Assembly: GCA_016712375.1 (NCBI GenBank)
Contig: JADJRE010000025.1
Location: 1 to 40,210 of the forward strand
Source of the DNA: Rhodospirillales bacterium
Lineage (GTDB): Bacteria; Pseudomonadota; Alphaproteobacteria; Rhodospirillales; Defluviicoccaceae
DNA: 40,210 nucleotides
Direction: 5' to 3'
The notes below the pieces were generated by a model. That model did no database searches and was not told the DNA's origin. It saw only the letters and a list, made by a program, of their open reading frames with translations. Position numbers and translations under genes: made by a program. Positions 9,309-19,493 of this stretch are shown piece by piece (positions within the stretch are counted from its first letter, which is position 1; every line of letters begins with the position of its first letter).

Positions 9309-12300
9309 CGGACTGCCTCCATCATCGGCTGAGCCGGCCGTTCCAGCCAGTCTACTTTGCTGAGTTTGCGGACGACGACAAACTCGTCCCGGTTAGAGCC
9401 GACCGTCCCGTAGTAATTAAAACCATAGGCCAGTTGCGCGTAGCCGCCGATCATGTGCGTCGGTTTCAGCACCGCACGAGTGACAGAATTGTGGATGCCG
9501 CCGCGCTGGCCGGGTATTTCAGATCCCGGCACATTCACGATCTTCTCCTGTGCATGATACATCATGCACATGCCGTCCTTCACGCGCTGCGAGACCACGG
9601 CGCGCGCCACGAGGGCGCCGTTCGAATTGTAGGCCTCGATCCAGTCGTTGTCCTCGATGTCGGCTTTACGCGCATCGACTTCGCTGATCCAGACGATCGG
9701 GCCTCCACGACTGAGCGTCAGCATCAGCAAGACATCGGTATACGTGGAGTGGATGCCCCACTTCTGGTGTGGAGTGATGAAGTTCAGGACGCCCTGCTTC
9801 TGCCCGTTCGGCTTAGCGTCGATGATCGGGCGGATCGTCTTGGTGTCGATCGGCGGACGGTAGACACACAGGCTTTCGCCGAATGCGCGCATCCACAGGT
9901 GATCCTGATAAAGCTGCTGCCGCCCGGTCAACGTCCGCCAGGGGATCAGTTCATGAACGTTTGTGTAGCAGGCGTTGTAACAGACCTTCTCTGATTCCAA
10001 TCCCGACCAGATCGGAGACGAGATGATCTTGCGGGTTGGGCGACGACATCGCGGAAGCGAATTTTTTCGTCTTCTTTGGGGATCGCCAGATGCGCATGCT
10101 CGCGCCCCGTGAACTTACCGAGCGACTCCCACGCTTTGACCGCGACTTCACCATTGGTTTCCGGCGCCAGCATCAAGATGACTTCTGCCGCATCGATGTC
10201 GGTGTCGATCCGCGCCAAGCCCTTGGTCGCCCCCTCTTCGGTGACCACGCCGTTGAGGTGCTTGAGATGCTCGATCTCGGCCTCGGTGTTCCAGGACATG
10301 CCCTTGCCACCGTTGCCGGCTTTCGCCATCAGCGGCCCGAGCGAGGTGAAGCGCTTGTAGAGGTTCGGATAATCCCGCTCGACGACGGTCATCGTCGGCA
10401 TCGTCCGCCCGGGAATGGGCTCGATCTCTCCCTTCTTCCAGTCGGCGACATCGAAAGGCTGTGCCAATTCGCCCGGCGAGTCGTGCATGATCGGCGTCAA
10501 GACCAGATCTTTTTCGACGCCCAGCACTTCCGGCGCTACCCGCGAAAAGGTTTCGGCGATCCCCTTGTAGATCGCCCAGTCGCTGCGCGCTTCCCACGCA
10601 GGATCTACCGCCGACGTCAGCGGGTGAATGAAGGGGTGCATGTCAGATGTATTCAGATCGTTCTTCTCGTACCAAGTGGCCGTCGGCAGAACGATGTCAG
10701 AGTACATGCATGTCGTCGACATCCGGAAGTCGAGCGTGACCAACAGGTCGAGTTTGCCTTCAGGCGCTTGGTCCCGCCATGTGACTTCCTCCGGCTTTTG
10801 CGCGCCGGTTTCGCCGAGATCCTTCCCCTGGACGCCGTGCGCGGTGCCGATCAGGTGCTTGAGGAAGTACTCGTGGCCCTTGCCGGAGGCACCCAGCAAG
10901 TTCGACCGCCACACGAATAGGTTGCGTGGCCAGTTGGCAGGATGGTCGGGATCCTCGCAGGACATTCGCAGCGCTCCCGACGAGAGCTGCTGCACGGCGT
11001 AGTCCTTGGGATCTTTTCCGGCGGCCGCTGCGGCCCGCGTCAGCTCCAGCGGATTAGCCTGCAACTGCGGCGCCGACGGCAGCCAGCCCATACGTTCGGC
11101 GCGAACGTTGTAGTCGATCAACGTCCCCGACCACGACCCCTCCGGCGCCGTCGGCGAAAGGATCTCGGAGACCGCCAACGTTTCATAGCGCCACTGATCG
11201 GTATGCGCGTAGAAACATGACGTGGAATTCTGCTGCCTCGGCGGACGCCCCCAGTCGAGAGCGAACGCAAGCGGTAGCCAGCCGCTCTGCGGGCGGAGTT
11301 TTTCCTGGCCGACGTAATGAGACCAGCCGCCACCCGATTGGCCGACGCAGCCGCAGATGATGAGCATATTCATCAGCCCGCGGTAGTTCATGTCCATATG
11401 GTACCAGTGGTTGAGACCAGCACCGACAATGACCATCGAACGTCCGTTCGTCTTCTCGGCATTTCGTGCGAATTCTCGGGCGACATCGATGACGTGTTGG
11501 CGTTTGACGCCGGTGATACGTTTCCTGCCAAGCTGGGGTGTACGGCACGCCGTCATCGAACGATGTCGCGACATTCCCGCCGCCGAGCCCGCGATCAATT
11601 CCGTAGTTGGCGACGAACAGGTCGAAGACCGTCGTAACCAGCGCCTCACCAGTCTTCAGGCGGATGCTCTTCGCCGGAAGATTACGTGTAAGGACGTCCG
11701 GGTGATCGGTCCCCTTGAAATAGTCGTGCTGGCGATTGCCGAAGTATGGAAAATCGACCGGTACCACCTGATCGTGCCCGCCGAGCAGGCTGAGACGCAG
11801 CTTCGTCTGTCCGCCCGCGGCATCTTTTTCTTCCAGGTTCCAACGGCCCTGTTCGCCCCAACGAAAGCCGACGGAACCGCACGGCACGACCGTATCGCCG
11901 GTTGCTTCGTCGATCGCCACGGCTTTCCATTCGGGGTTATTGGTCTGGCCGAGAGCATCGTCGAACTCCGATGCTCTGAGCAATCGCTCCGGGATATAGC
12001 GGCCGTCCTTCTCGACCAGCCGCACCAGCATCGGCATGTCGGTGTAGCGGCGGCAGTAGTCGGTGAAGTACGGCGTCTGCCGGTCGATGTGGAACTCGCG
12101 CAGGATGACGTGACCGAACGCCATCGCCAGCGCCGCATCGGTGCCCTGCTTCGGGCTCAGCCACTGATCGGCGAATTTCGATGCCTCACTGTAGTCCGGG
12201 CAGATCACCACACTCTTGGCGCCTCGATAACGCGCCTCGGTGTAGAAGTGCGCATCCGGCGTCCGCGTCTGCGGAACGTTCGAACCCCACAGGATCAGGA

Positions 12301-13042
12301 AGCCAGAGTTGTACCAGTCGGCACTCTCGGGAACGTCGGTCTGCTCGCCCCAGGTCTGCGGACTCGCCGGCGGCAGGTCGCAGTACCAGTCGTAGAAACT
12401 CATGCAGACGCCGCCCAGGAGCGACAGGTAGCGCGATCCGGCCGCATAGGAGACCATCGACATCGCCGGGATCGGCGAGAAGCCGAAGATGCGGTCCGGG
12501 CCGTAGGTCTTGATCGTATACGCGTTGGCCGCGGCGATGATCTCATTGACCTCGTCCCAGGGAGCGCGGACGAAGCCGCCGAGTCCGCGCTTGCGGACAT
12601 AGGACGCGCGCTTCGCCGGATCCTCGACGACGGCCTTCCAGGCTGCCACCGGTTCCCGCGTGCTGCGGGCTTCCCGCCAAAGCTGCAGCAAACGGGACCG
12701 GATCAGCGGATACTTCAGGCGGTTGCCGCTGTAGAGGTACCAGGAATAGCTGGCACCGCGGGCACAGCCACGCGGCTCATGGTTCGGCAGGTCCGGCCGC
12801 GTGCGCGGATAATCGGTCTGCTGCGTTTCCCAGGTGACGATGCCGCCTTTGACATAGACCTTCCAACTGCAGGACCCGGTACAGTTGACGCCATGGGTTG
12901 ACCGCACGATTTTGTCGTGCTGCCAGCGGTTGCGGTAGCTGTCTTCCCAGCTTCGGCTCTCGCGCGTGACGACACCGTGACCACCGGCGAATGTGCCTAC
13001 ATTCTTCTTGAAGAAGTTCAGGCGGTCGAGGAAATGGCTCAT
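9305..13042 (-). CDS. narG: Nitrate reductase alpha subunit NarG, two frameshifts
   Basis: Catalytic bis-MGD subunit reducing nitrate to nitrite at the cytoplasmic face. The N-terminus FLDRLNFFKKN is typical. The [4Fe-4S] ligand region HGVNCTGSCSWKVYVKGG (His and Cys ligands) and the segment following YCDLPPASPQTWGEQTDVPE, which contains the Mo-site area, are present. Three frame segments cover the gene: 13042 to about 11525, about 11525 to 10037, then 10037 to 9305. The changes lie in CAGGAAACG near 11525 and in CCCGCAAGATC near 10037. Joined length is about 1,245 residues, normal for NarG. No twin-arginine signal for export as a mature periplasmic protein is seen. Confidence 0.93.
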
Positions 13043-13075
13043 TACTCGCTCCTCAGTTCGCTCGCTGGTCTTCCG

Positions 13076-14467
13076 CTAACAGCGGATTTCGGCACGCGCG
13101 CGCGTGTAGAACCACCAGGTCGTCAGCACGCAGGTCAGGTAGAAGACCAGGAAGACGATCAGTGCGCCGTCCGGTGCGCCGGTCATTGAGATCGACGTCC
13201 CGTAGCTTTTGGGGATGAAGAAGGCACCGAAGGCGGCGATCGCCGAAGTGAAGCCGATCGTCGCCGCCGCTTCCTTCTCCGCTTGACGGACCTGCTCGGC
13301 CTCGGTCGCGCCGGGCATCAGCCGCTTCATTTCTTTACGGAAGATCGCCGGGATCATTTGGAAGGTCGAGGCGTTGCCCACTCCCGAAAAGAAGAAGAGA
13401 AAGATGAAGCAGGCGAAGAAGCCCCAAAAGGCGTTCGGCTCGCTCTTGTGCCCGAGGAAGTAGAGAACGCCGCAGACGCCGAGCGCCATCGCGACGAACG
13501 CCACCAGCGTGACCCGGCCCCCGCCGTATTTGTCCGATATCCAGCCCGTCGCGGCACGGCTGATCGCGCCGACCAGCGGACCGAGGAATGCATACTGCAG
13601 CGCGTCCACCTGCGGAAACTGCGTCTTCGCCAAGAGAGGAAAGCCGGCCGAGTATCCGATGAACGATCCGAAGGTGCCGATGTAGAGCCAGCACATGATC
13701 CAGCAGTGCTTCCGCTTGAATATTGTCGCCTGCTCGCGGAACGAGGCTTTGGCGCTGGCGATGTCGTTCATCCAGACCCAAGCCGCGACCGCCGAGGCGG
13801 CGACGAAGGGCACCCAGAAGAACCCGGCATTCTGCAGCCACAGGTCGAACTGTTTGCTGCCCTGCGTGGCAATCTGCGGCGTTCCGGCGAGCGAGCCGAA
13901 AATTGCGGTGGTGATCACCAGCGGCACGACGAACTGAACGACGCTGACGCCGAGATTGCCGAAGCCGGCATTCAGCGCCAACGCGCTGCCCTTTGCGACT
14001 TCGGGTAAAAAAGCTGATGTTCGCCATGGGGAAGACGCGAAGTTTCCGCCGCCGAAGCCGCACAACAGCGCCAGTACCAGGAACACCCAATACGGCGTAG
14101 TAGCATCCTGCACGGCGAAGCCGATGCCGATCGCCGGCACCAGCAACGATGCCGTGGTCAGCGCCGTCCATTTCCGGCCGCCGATGATCGGGATCATGAA
14201 AGAGTAGAAGGCCCGGAGCGTGGCCCCGGATAGTCCCGGCAGGGCTGCCAGCCAAAACAGCTCGTTGGTCGAGAACTTGAACCCGACGAGCGGCAGCTTA
14301 GCGACGACGACGCTCCAAACCTGCCACACAGCGAACGCCAGAAGCAGCGCCGGGATCGAAACAAGCAGGTTGCGTCGGGCAATCCCGCTGCCGGTCTTTT
14401 CCCAGAACACCCCCTCTTCCGGGCGCCAGTCGTGCAATACGGCGCCCGAGACTGCTGGTTGTGTCAT
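13076..14467 (-). CDS. narK: Nitrate/nitrite transporter NarK (NarK2-like)
   Basis: Major-facilitator protein of 463 residues with about twelve hydrophobic segments, probably a nitrate/nitrite antiporter. Motifs include GLSGATLRAFYSF (transport Arg) and LALNAGFGNLGVSVVQFVVPL. Near 14005-14040 the text reads FASSPWRTSAFLPEVAKG, whereas family members read FASSMANISFF; the adjacent frame supplies MANISFF. The frame changes cancel out, so the gene stays open but about a dozen residues are garbled. Missing bases at T6 and AAA runs explain this. It ends 33 bp before narG. Sequence resembles the C-terminal half of the fused transporter next door, suggesting a duplicated NarK2 unit. Confidence 0.88.
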   Translation of the reverse strand: MTQPAVSGAVLHDWRPEEGVFWEKTGSGIARRNLLVSIPALLLAFAVWQVWSVVVAKLPLVGFKFSTNELFWLAALPGLSGATLRAFYSFMIPIIGGRKWTALTTASLLVPAIGIGFAVQDATTPYWVFLVLALLCGFGGGNFASSPWRTSAFLPEVAKGSALALNAGFGNLGVSVVQFVVPLVITTAIFGSLAGTPQIATQGSKQFDLWLQNAGFFWVPFVAASAVAAWVWMNDIASAKASFREQATIFKRKHCWIMCWLYIGTFGSFIGYSAGFPLLAKTQFPQVDALQYAFLGPLVGAISRAATGWISDKYGGGRVTLVAFVAMALGVCGVLYFLGHKSEPNAFWGFFACFIFLFFFSGVGNASTFQMIPAIFRKEMKRLMPGATEAEQVRQAEKEAAATIGFTSAIAAFGAFFIPKSYGTSISMTGAPDGALIVFLVFYLTCVLTTWWFYTRARAEIRC

Positions 14468-14512
14468 TGCCGAGCCCTCCTTCCTTTTATCCAGTCCTGC
14501 CGATGGGCAGCG

Positions 14513-17233
14513 TCATGCGACATGCGCTTCCGCGGCCCGCCGGCGGTAACACCACCAGGTGACCAGCAGGCAAGTCGCATAGAAGCCGATGAATACGACG
14601 ATCGCCGCCGTGGGCAGGCCAGTCGCCTCGATCGAAAGTGCGAGCAGTGCCGGGACAAAGAACAACCCGAACGCGGCGATCCCGGCGGTGAACCCGAGGG
14701 CGACCGACGCCTCGATCTCGGCCTCAGCGGCCGCTTTTCGGCGTGCCGCCTCGCGCTCGCCTTGGATTCCGCGTAGGCGCAGCGCCGTGAAGACGGCCGG
14801 CACCAGGGTGAACACCGAACCATTGCCGATGCCGGCGGTGACGAACAGCACGAGGAAGGCGGCGAGGAAGCCCGTCAGCCCGCTGTCATCGCCCGCGTGA
14901 TCAGGCACGAAAGCATAGGCTGCGAGAGCGGCGGCGAGCATGACGATGAAGTTCCAGAAGGTGACCTTGGCGCCGCCGATGCGGTCGGACAGCCATCCCC
15001 CGAACGGGCGAGCCAGAGCACCGGCGAGGGGACCGACAAACGCCCATGTGATGGTGCCGGAGCCGGGGTACAGCGTCGACAACAGGGTCGGGAACGCCGC
15101 GGCAAAGCCGATGAACGAACCGAACGTCCCGGTGTAGAGCCACGCGAGCAGCCACGCGTGCTTTCGGCGGAAAATGACAAGTTCCTCTGCCAACGACGAC
15201 TTGGCATCGCGGATGTTGTTCTGGCCGAACCACGCCGCGGTCGCCGACAGCACGATGAACGGGACCCAGATGAAGCCGGCGTTTTGTATCCAAACCTGGC
15301 GCAGCATACCGCCGTCATCGTGGACTTGCGGCGTGCCGCCCATCACCAGCAGCGCCCCGCCGTACATCGTCGCGGGTACGACGGCTTGCATGACGCCGAC
15401 GCCGAGATTTCCCAGCCCGGCATTCCAGCCGAGCGCGGTGCCCTGCATCCGCTTCGGGAACAGGAAGCTGATGTGCGCCATGCTCGCGGAAAAGTTGCCG
15501 CCGCCGAGACCGCACAGCAGTGCGATCACCACGAACACCGCGTAGTCGGTTCCCGGGTCCTGCACCGCCAGCGCCAGCCAGACCGCCGGCAGCAGAAGCG
15601 ACAGCGTCGTGAAAACCGTACAGTTGCGGCCGCCGAAGATCGGCACGATAAACGCGTAGGCGAGCCTCAGCACGGCACCCGAAACGCCCGGGGCCGCCGC
15701 CAGCCAGAACAATTGGTCGGTAGAGAAGCGGAAGCCGATGTGCGGCAAATCGACGACGACGACGCTCCATACCATCCAGACGGCGAAGGACAGGAACAAA
15801 GCGGGCATCGAGACGACGAGATTGCGGACGGCGATTTTCCGGCCGATTTCTTGCCAGAAACGGGTGTCGTCCGGGCGCCAGTCGGCCAGCCACGCACCTC
15901 GTGCCGGAACCGGTTCGATCAACTTCTCGCGCACCAACTGATCGCGGAGTGCCGGGTCCTTCCGGAGGATCGCTTCGCGCTCGCCCCGTTCCGCCAACCA
16001 CGTCCAGATCATCGTTGCCGTCAGCACGACGAACAGCAGCATGTATGTGCTGGTGCGTACGCCGGTGGCATCGACAGCGATGCCGAAGACGATCGGCATA
16101 GTAAATCCGCCGAGACCACCAATGACGCCGACCAAGCCGCCGACCGATCCCATGTTATTCGGGTAATAATCAGCGAGGCTTCGGTAAACGCTGGCCTTGC
16201 CGATGCCCTGGGCGATACCGACGATGAAGACAAGGATCGTGAAAAGGACGATGCCGAGCGAAATATCGAAGGCCATGTCGCCCTTGACGCCGTGGATCAC
16301 CAACGTCGTCGGTGGATAGCACAGCACGAACAGCGCCAACAGACAAATCCAGATCACCCACCAAGTAACCCTGTCGCCGCCGAACTTGTCGGAAACGAAA
16401 CCGCCCAACGCCCTAATCGTGCCGGAGGGCAAGGTGAAGAAAATCGTAATGAACGCAGCTTGCTTCAAGTCTAGACCATATTGCGAAACATAATACTTCG
16501 GAAGCCACAAAGCCAACGCCACGAACGCACCAAATACGAAGTAGTAAGCTAGCCCGAAACGCCAGACGCGTGCTTCCAATAAGGGAGATAGTTGCTCGGT
16601 AATCGTAGGAAACTTACCGATGCGGCGACGTTCTTCGAGCTTCGGGTCAGGGAACGTCAGAAACCAAAACACGATCGCGACGACGATCATGGCAATGGAA
16701 TAGACCTGCGGCACCATCCGCCAACCGTAAGCAACGACGAGCAGCGGCGCCGCCAAGTTCGTCACCGCTGCCCCGGCGTTGCCCGCACCGAAGATGCCCA
16801 TCGCCATCCCTTGCCGTTCCTTCAGGGAACCAGGCCGAGGTGTAGGCGATACCAACGGCGAAGGAGCCTCCGCAAGGCCCACGAACAGGCCGAGGACTAG
16901 GTAGTGCCAATACTGCGAGGCGAACGCCAAGCCATAAATCAGGATCGCGACGATCAACATCAGAATCGGGAAAACAATGCGGCCACCGAGCCGATCTGTC
17001 AGCATCCCGAGTGGAAGCCTGATAAGCGATCCTGTCAATATAGGTGTCGCTACAAGAAGTCCGAATTCGGTTTCATTTAAGTTTAATTCTTGTTTGATTC
17101 TTATTCCTAGTATTGAGAACATTGTCCATACGGCAAAATTGACCGTAAATGCCAATGTACTCATCGTCAGGACGGCGTATCGCTGCCTCGTGACTGATGT
17201 TGCTCTATCTCCAGAGGTTTGAGTGTCGTTCAT
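14513..17233 (-). CDS. narK: Fused NarK1-NarK2 nitrate/nitrite transporter
   Basis: A protein of 906 residues made of two MFS halves, as in Paracoccus NarK. The first half (about 1-430) resembles NarK1 nitrate/proton symporters: SLIRLPLGMLTDRLGGR, FGAGNAGAAV, and GGLGGFTMP. The second half (about 450-906) resembles NarK2 antiporters: GVSGAVLRLAYAF and LGWNAGLGNLGVGVMQ. A linker near 410-450 is charged. Between 16815 and 16868 the frame is shifted and restored: the written EAPSPLVSPTPRPGSL should read GGSFAVGIAYTSAWF, a family hallmark present in the other frame. The start at 17233 is the first gene of the nar unit, downstream of an FNR-type box. Confidence 0.9.
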   Translation of the reverse strand: MNDTQTSGDRATSVTRQRYAVLTMSTLAFTVNFAVWTMFSILGIRIKQELNLNETEFGLLVATPILTGSLIRLPLGMLTDRLGGRIVFPILMLIVAILIYGLAFASQYWHYLVLGLFVGLAEAPSPLVSPTPRPGSLKERQGMAMGIFGAGNAGAAVTNLAAPLLVVAYGWRMVPQVYSIAMIVVAIVFWFLTFPDPKLEERRRIGKFPTITEQLSPLLEARVWRFGLAYYFVFGAFVALALWLPKYYVSQYGLDLKQAAFITIFFTLPSGTIRALGGFVSDKFGGDRVTWWVIWICLLALFVLCYPPTTLVIHGVKGDMAFDISLGIVLFTILVFIVGIAQGIGKASVYRSLADYYPNNMGSVGGLVGVIGGLGGFTMPIVFGIAVDATGVRTSTYMLLFVVLTATMIWTWLAERGEREAILRKDPALRDQLVREKLIEPVPARGAWLADWRPDDTRFWQEIGRKIAVRNLVVSMPALFLSFAVWMVWSVVVVDLPHIGFRFSTDQLFWLAAAPGVSGAVLRLAYAFIVPIFGGRNCTVFTTLSLLLPAVWLALAVQDPGTDYAVFVVIALLCGLGGGNFSASMAHISFLFPKRMQGTALGWNAGLGNLGVGVMQAVVPATMYGGALLVMGGTPQVHDDGGMLRQVWIQNAGFIWVPFIVLSATAAWFGQNNIRDAKSSLAEELVIFRRKHAWLLAWLYTGTFGSFIGFAAAFPTLLSTLYPGSGTITWAFVGPLAGALARPFGGWLSDRIGGAKVTFWNFIVMLAAALAAYAFVPDHAGDDSGLTGFLAAFLVLFVTAGIGNGSVFTLVPAVFTALRLRGIQGEREAARRKAAAEAEIEASVALGFTAGIAAFGLFFVPALLALSIEATGLPTAAIVVFIGFYATCLLVTWWCYRRRAAEAHVA

Positions 17234-17543
17234 TTTCCCGAATAACCGTCAGCGAGGCTGATCTCTGTTGGGTCACGGAGCGAGGGCGCGCCGATCCCCT
17301 CCGCAGAAAAACCTTACGCGGTTGCACACAATCACGGATTGATCTTGGTCAAGGGGAGTAAGCGCGTCGCCGATCCTGCCGGCGCACCCGTCGGCTCAAT
17401 GAGGCTCCACATTCCCGCGAGGGCCGAAAGCAAATCGTGGTTGGCGAAATTGCCGCCGATCTCTAAGCTTTTTTGCTACGCCCTGGGCGGTTCGGCCGGA
17501 AACACGTAAAGGCCGACCCGACCCCAGTCGTGGGAGATCATCG
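17234..17543. promoter_or_regulatory. Divergent intergenic region before narK1K2
   Basis: The 310-bp gap between the divergent nar unit and a carboxymuconolactone-decarboxylase-like gene holds an FNR-type box at 17339-17352 (TTGAT-CTTG-GTCAA, 9 of 10 conserved positions). The box is about 105 bp from the narK1K2 start, so it can serve at -41.5 with a leader of about 60 bases. No NarL heptamer pair was convincing by eye. A GGGAG ribosome-binding site lies before the ATG at 17544. Confidence 0.55.
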
Positions 17544-17861
17544 ATGTCCGAACAGCTTCCCGCCGGTGCGAAGCGAATTGCCGATCGCCACCCAGAGATT
17601 TGGCAAGCCTACACCAAGCTGGGAGCTGCCTGCGCCGACGCGGGGCCGCTCGACGCCAAGACGCGGAGGCTCGTCAAACTGGCCTTGGCCGTGGGGACCG
17701 GGTCTCAAGGGGCAGTGCATTCGCACGTCCGACGCGGCCTCGACGAGGACGTTTCAGAAGCCGAACTAAAGCACGTCGCGCTCCTCGCGATTTCCACCCT
17801 TGGCCTGCCGAAGGCGGTGGCTGCACTCACTTGGATCGAAGACGTGACAGATCCAGAGTGA
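17544..17861 (+). CDS. Carboxymuconolactone decarboxylase/AhpD-fold protein lacking the redox cysteines
   Basis: A 105-residue all-helical protein with the CMD pattern: ARHPEIW-like opening (DRHPEIWQAYTKLG), PLDAKTRRLVKLALAVG, then HSHVRRGLDEDVSEAELKHVALLAISTLGLPKAVAAL. In AhpD-type members the helix before the conserved His carries CxxC; here the region reads GSQGAVHSHVRRG with no Cys at all, so peroxidase or disulfide chemistry is unlikely and a different, perhaps stress-linked, role should be considered. The ATG at 17544 follows GGGAGATC. It stands alone, divergent from narK1K2, and ends 12 bp before an inverted repeat that opens the mobile region. Confidence 0.75.
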   Translation: MSEQLPAGAKRIADRHPEIWQAYTKLGAACADAGPLDAKTRRLVKLALAVGTGSQGAVHSHVRRGLDEDVSEAELKHVALLAISTLGLPKAVAALTWIEDVTDPE

Positions 17862-17873
17862 CCATCTCACTTG

Positions 17874-17930
17874 GCCTTTCCGTAACCGACGTACAAAAAA
17901 GTGCCGTTCCGAAGAGGTCTGACTTCAATA
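17874..17930 (+). repeat. Left copy of imperfect inverted repeat pair
   Basis: Starts TGGCCTTTCCGTAACC, then ACG.AC and AAAAGTGCCGTTC, and keeps weaker similarity for another 20 bp. The inverted partner is at 23537-23598. Distance and length suit ends of a Tn3-type transposon, whose tnpR and tnpA lie inside near the right end. The repeat does not begin with the GGGG usual for Tn3 ends, so the assignment is tentative. Confidence 0.5.
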
Positions 17931-17944
17931 GGTTAGATCGGGTC

Positions 17945-18212
<268 letters not shown>

Positions 18213-18265
18213 GGCTGAAAGAGCCTCCTGCGTGGTTCTCGCGTTGGCGCCGCGGCCCCCCTCAC

Positions 18266-18571
18266 CCGTCTTCGTCTTCATCCTCATCCTCCGTCGCCAC
18301 GGCGCCCCGCCGGCCGGCCGCCCCGCCATCGCCTCAACAGCGCCCCGGTGCGGGCGATCGCCAGTTCGGCCTCGAGCAGCCAGCGGTCGAGCTCCGGCGC
18401 CAGTTCCTCGACAAGCAGCGGCGGCAGCGGCGCCGCCGGCCGGATGTCCAGGTCTTCGATCTTCTCACCGCCTGCTCGGGCGGCGGCCGGCGGCGGCCGG
18501 GGCCCCGCCGGGGGCGCCCGCCCGGCGCGGCGGCGCCCGCGCGCAGCGGCGGCTGTAGGGGTCAAGCTTCT
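18266..18571 (-). pseudogene. C-terminal remnant of a DUF1612-like protein
   Basis: The minus strand reads KIEDLDIRPAAPLPPLLVEELAPELDRWLLEAELAIARTGALL (given here in parts: IEDLDIRPAAP, ELAPELDRWLLEAELAIART), closely matching the C-terminus of the gene at 31913-33106 (LEIRPAAAPP, ELAPELDGWLLEAELAIGRT). With a shift near 18325 it ends in an acidic tail, ATEDEDEDEDG, and a stop at about 18266. The N-terminal part is missing: the left end of the IS21 element begins at 18572. So this is a gene copy truncated at the IS boundary. No function is expected. Confidence 0.6.
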
Positions 18572-18623
18572 TGTCCGTGAGCGTCAGCCAAGTTGGCCGG
18601 TCCTGGCCGCTGCGGCGGTTGGT

Positions 18624-19493
18624 TCAGGCGGTGATGTCCCCCTTGGTGTTGTCGGCGAGGATGTCGCTGTCGGCGCTCGGGTGGTTGTCGGTGGTGGGTG
18701 TCGCTGCGGCGTCAGCCTTGGGGGCGGTGCGATCTGCGGCGGCGCGGCGTCTGTAGCTGTCGACGTTCATCTCGAGGATGGTCGCATGGTGGACGAGCCT
18801 GTCGATGGCGGCGACGGTGACGGCCTTGTCGGGGAAGATGCGGTCCCAGGCGCTGAAGGGCTGGTTGGCGGCGATGGCGAGGCTGCGGGTCTCGTAGCGC
18901 CGGGCGATGAGTTCGAAGAGGACGGAGGTCTCGGCCTGGTCCTTCTGGGCGTAACCGATGTCGTCGAGGATGATCAGTTCGAAGCGGTCGAGCCTGGCGA
19001 GCGCCGCCTCGAGGGCGAGGTCGCGCCGGGCGGCCTGGAGCCTCTGCACGAGATCGGTGGTGCGGGTGTAGAGGACGCGCCGGCCCGCCTCGACGAGGGC
19101 ATGGCCGATGGCGCAGAGCAGGTGCGTCTTGCCGGCGCCGCTGTTGCCGATGGCGATCAGGTTGGCGCCGGTCTCGATCCAGTCGCCGGCGGCGAGTGCC
19201 TCGACGCGGGCGCGCGGGACGCTGGGCAGCGCCTTGAAGTCGAAGGTGGCCAGCGTTTTGCCGCCGGGCAGCTGGGACTCGATGAGGTGGCGGCGGATGC
19301 GGCGTGTCTCGCGCTCGGCGAGCTCGAGCTCGGCGAGCGTGGCAAGGAAGCGGGCGGCGGGCCAGCCCTCCTTGTCGGCGCGCTCGGCCAGCATGGGCCA
19401 GTGGCGGTGGAAGCTGGGCAGGCGCAGCGCGGTCAGCATGGTGGGCAGCGCGTGGACGTCGACGGTGCGCGCCGTGGCGGACGGGGCAGTCAT
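18624..19493 (-). CDS. istB: IS21 helper ATPase IstB
   Basis: DnaA-like AAA+ ATPase that assists IstA in target capture. The 289-residue protein has the usual N-terminal helical domain (LPTMLTALRLPSFHRHW), Walker A GNSGAGKTH near residues 115-123, Walker B LIILDDIG, the sensor segment AIAANQPFSAWDRIF, and the terminal DRLVHHATILEMNVDSYRR typical of IstB. A Ser/Thr/Asp-rich tail of about 40 residues follows. The start overlaps the istA stop as ATGA, the arrangement conserved in IS21. Frame is intact and it looks functional. Confidence 0.93.
   Translation of the reverse strand: MTAPSATARTVDVHALPTMLTALRLPSFHRHWPMLAERADKEGWPAARFLATLAELELAERETRRIRRHLIESQLPGGKTLATFDFKALPSVPRARVEALAAGDWIETGANLIAIGNSGAGKTHLLCAIGHALVEAGRRVLYTRTTDLVQRLQAARRDLALEAALARLDRFELIILDDIGYAQKDQAETSVLFELIARRYETRSLAIAANQPFSAWDRIFPDKAVTVAAIDRLVHHATILEMNVDSYRRRAAADRTAPKADAAATPTTDNHPSADSDILADNTKGDITA

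Noticed and set aside
5076..17233. nar genes as true pseudogenes.
   Set aside because: Shifts are single-base, often at runs, and compensated in two transporters; flanking residues remain highly conserved, which fits sequence error better than decay.
17882..17910. GTAA-starting end taken as an IS66 terminal repeat.
   Set aside because: The inverted match extends ten bases outside GTAA on both sides (TGGCCTTTCC), and the tnpC fragment starts too close to be in its normal place in an IS66 element.
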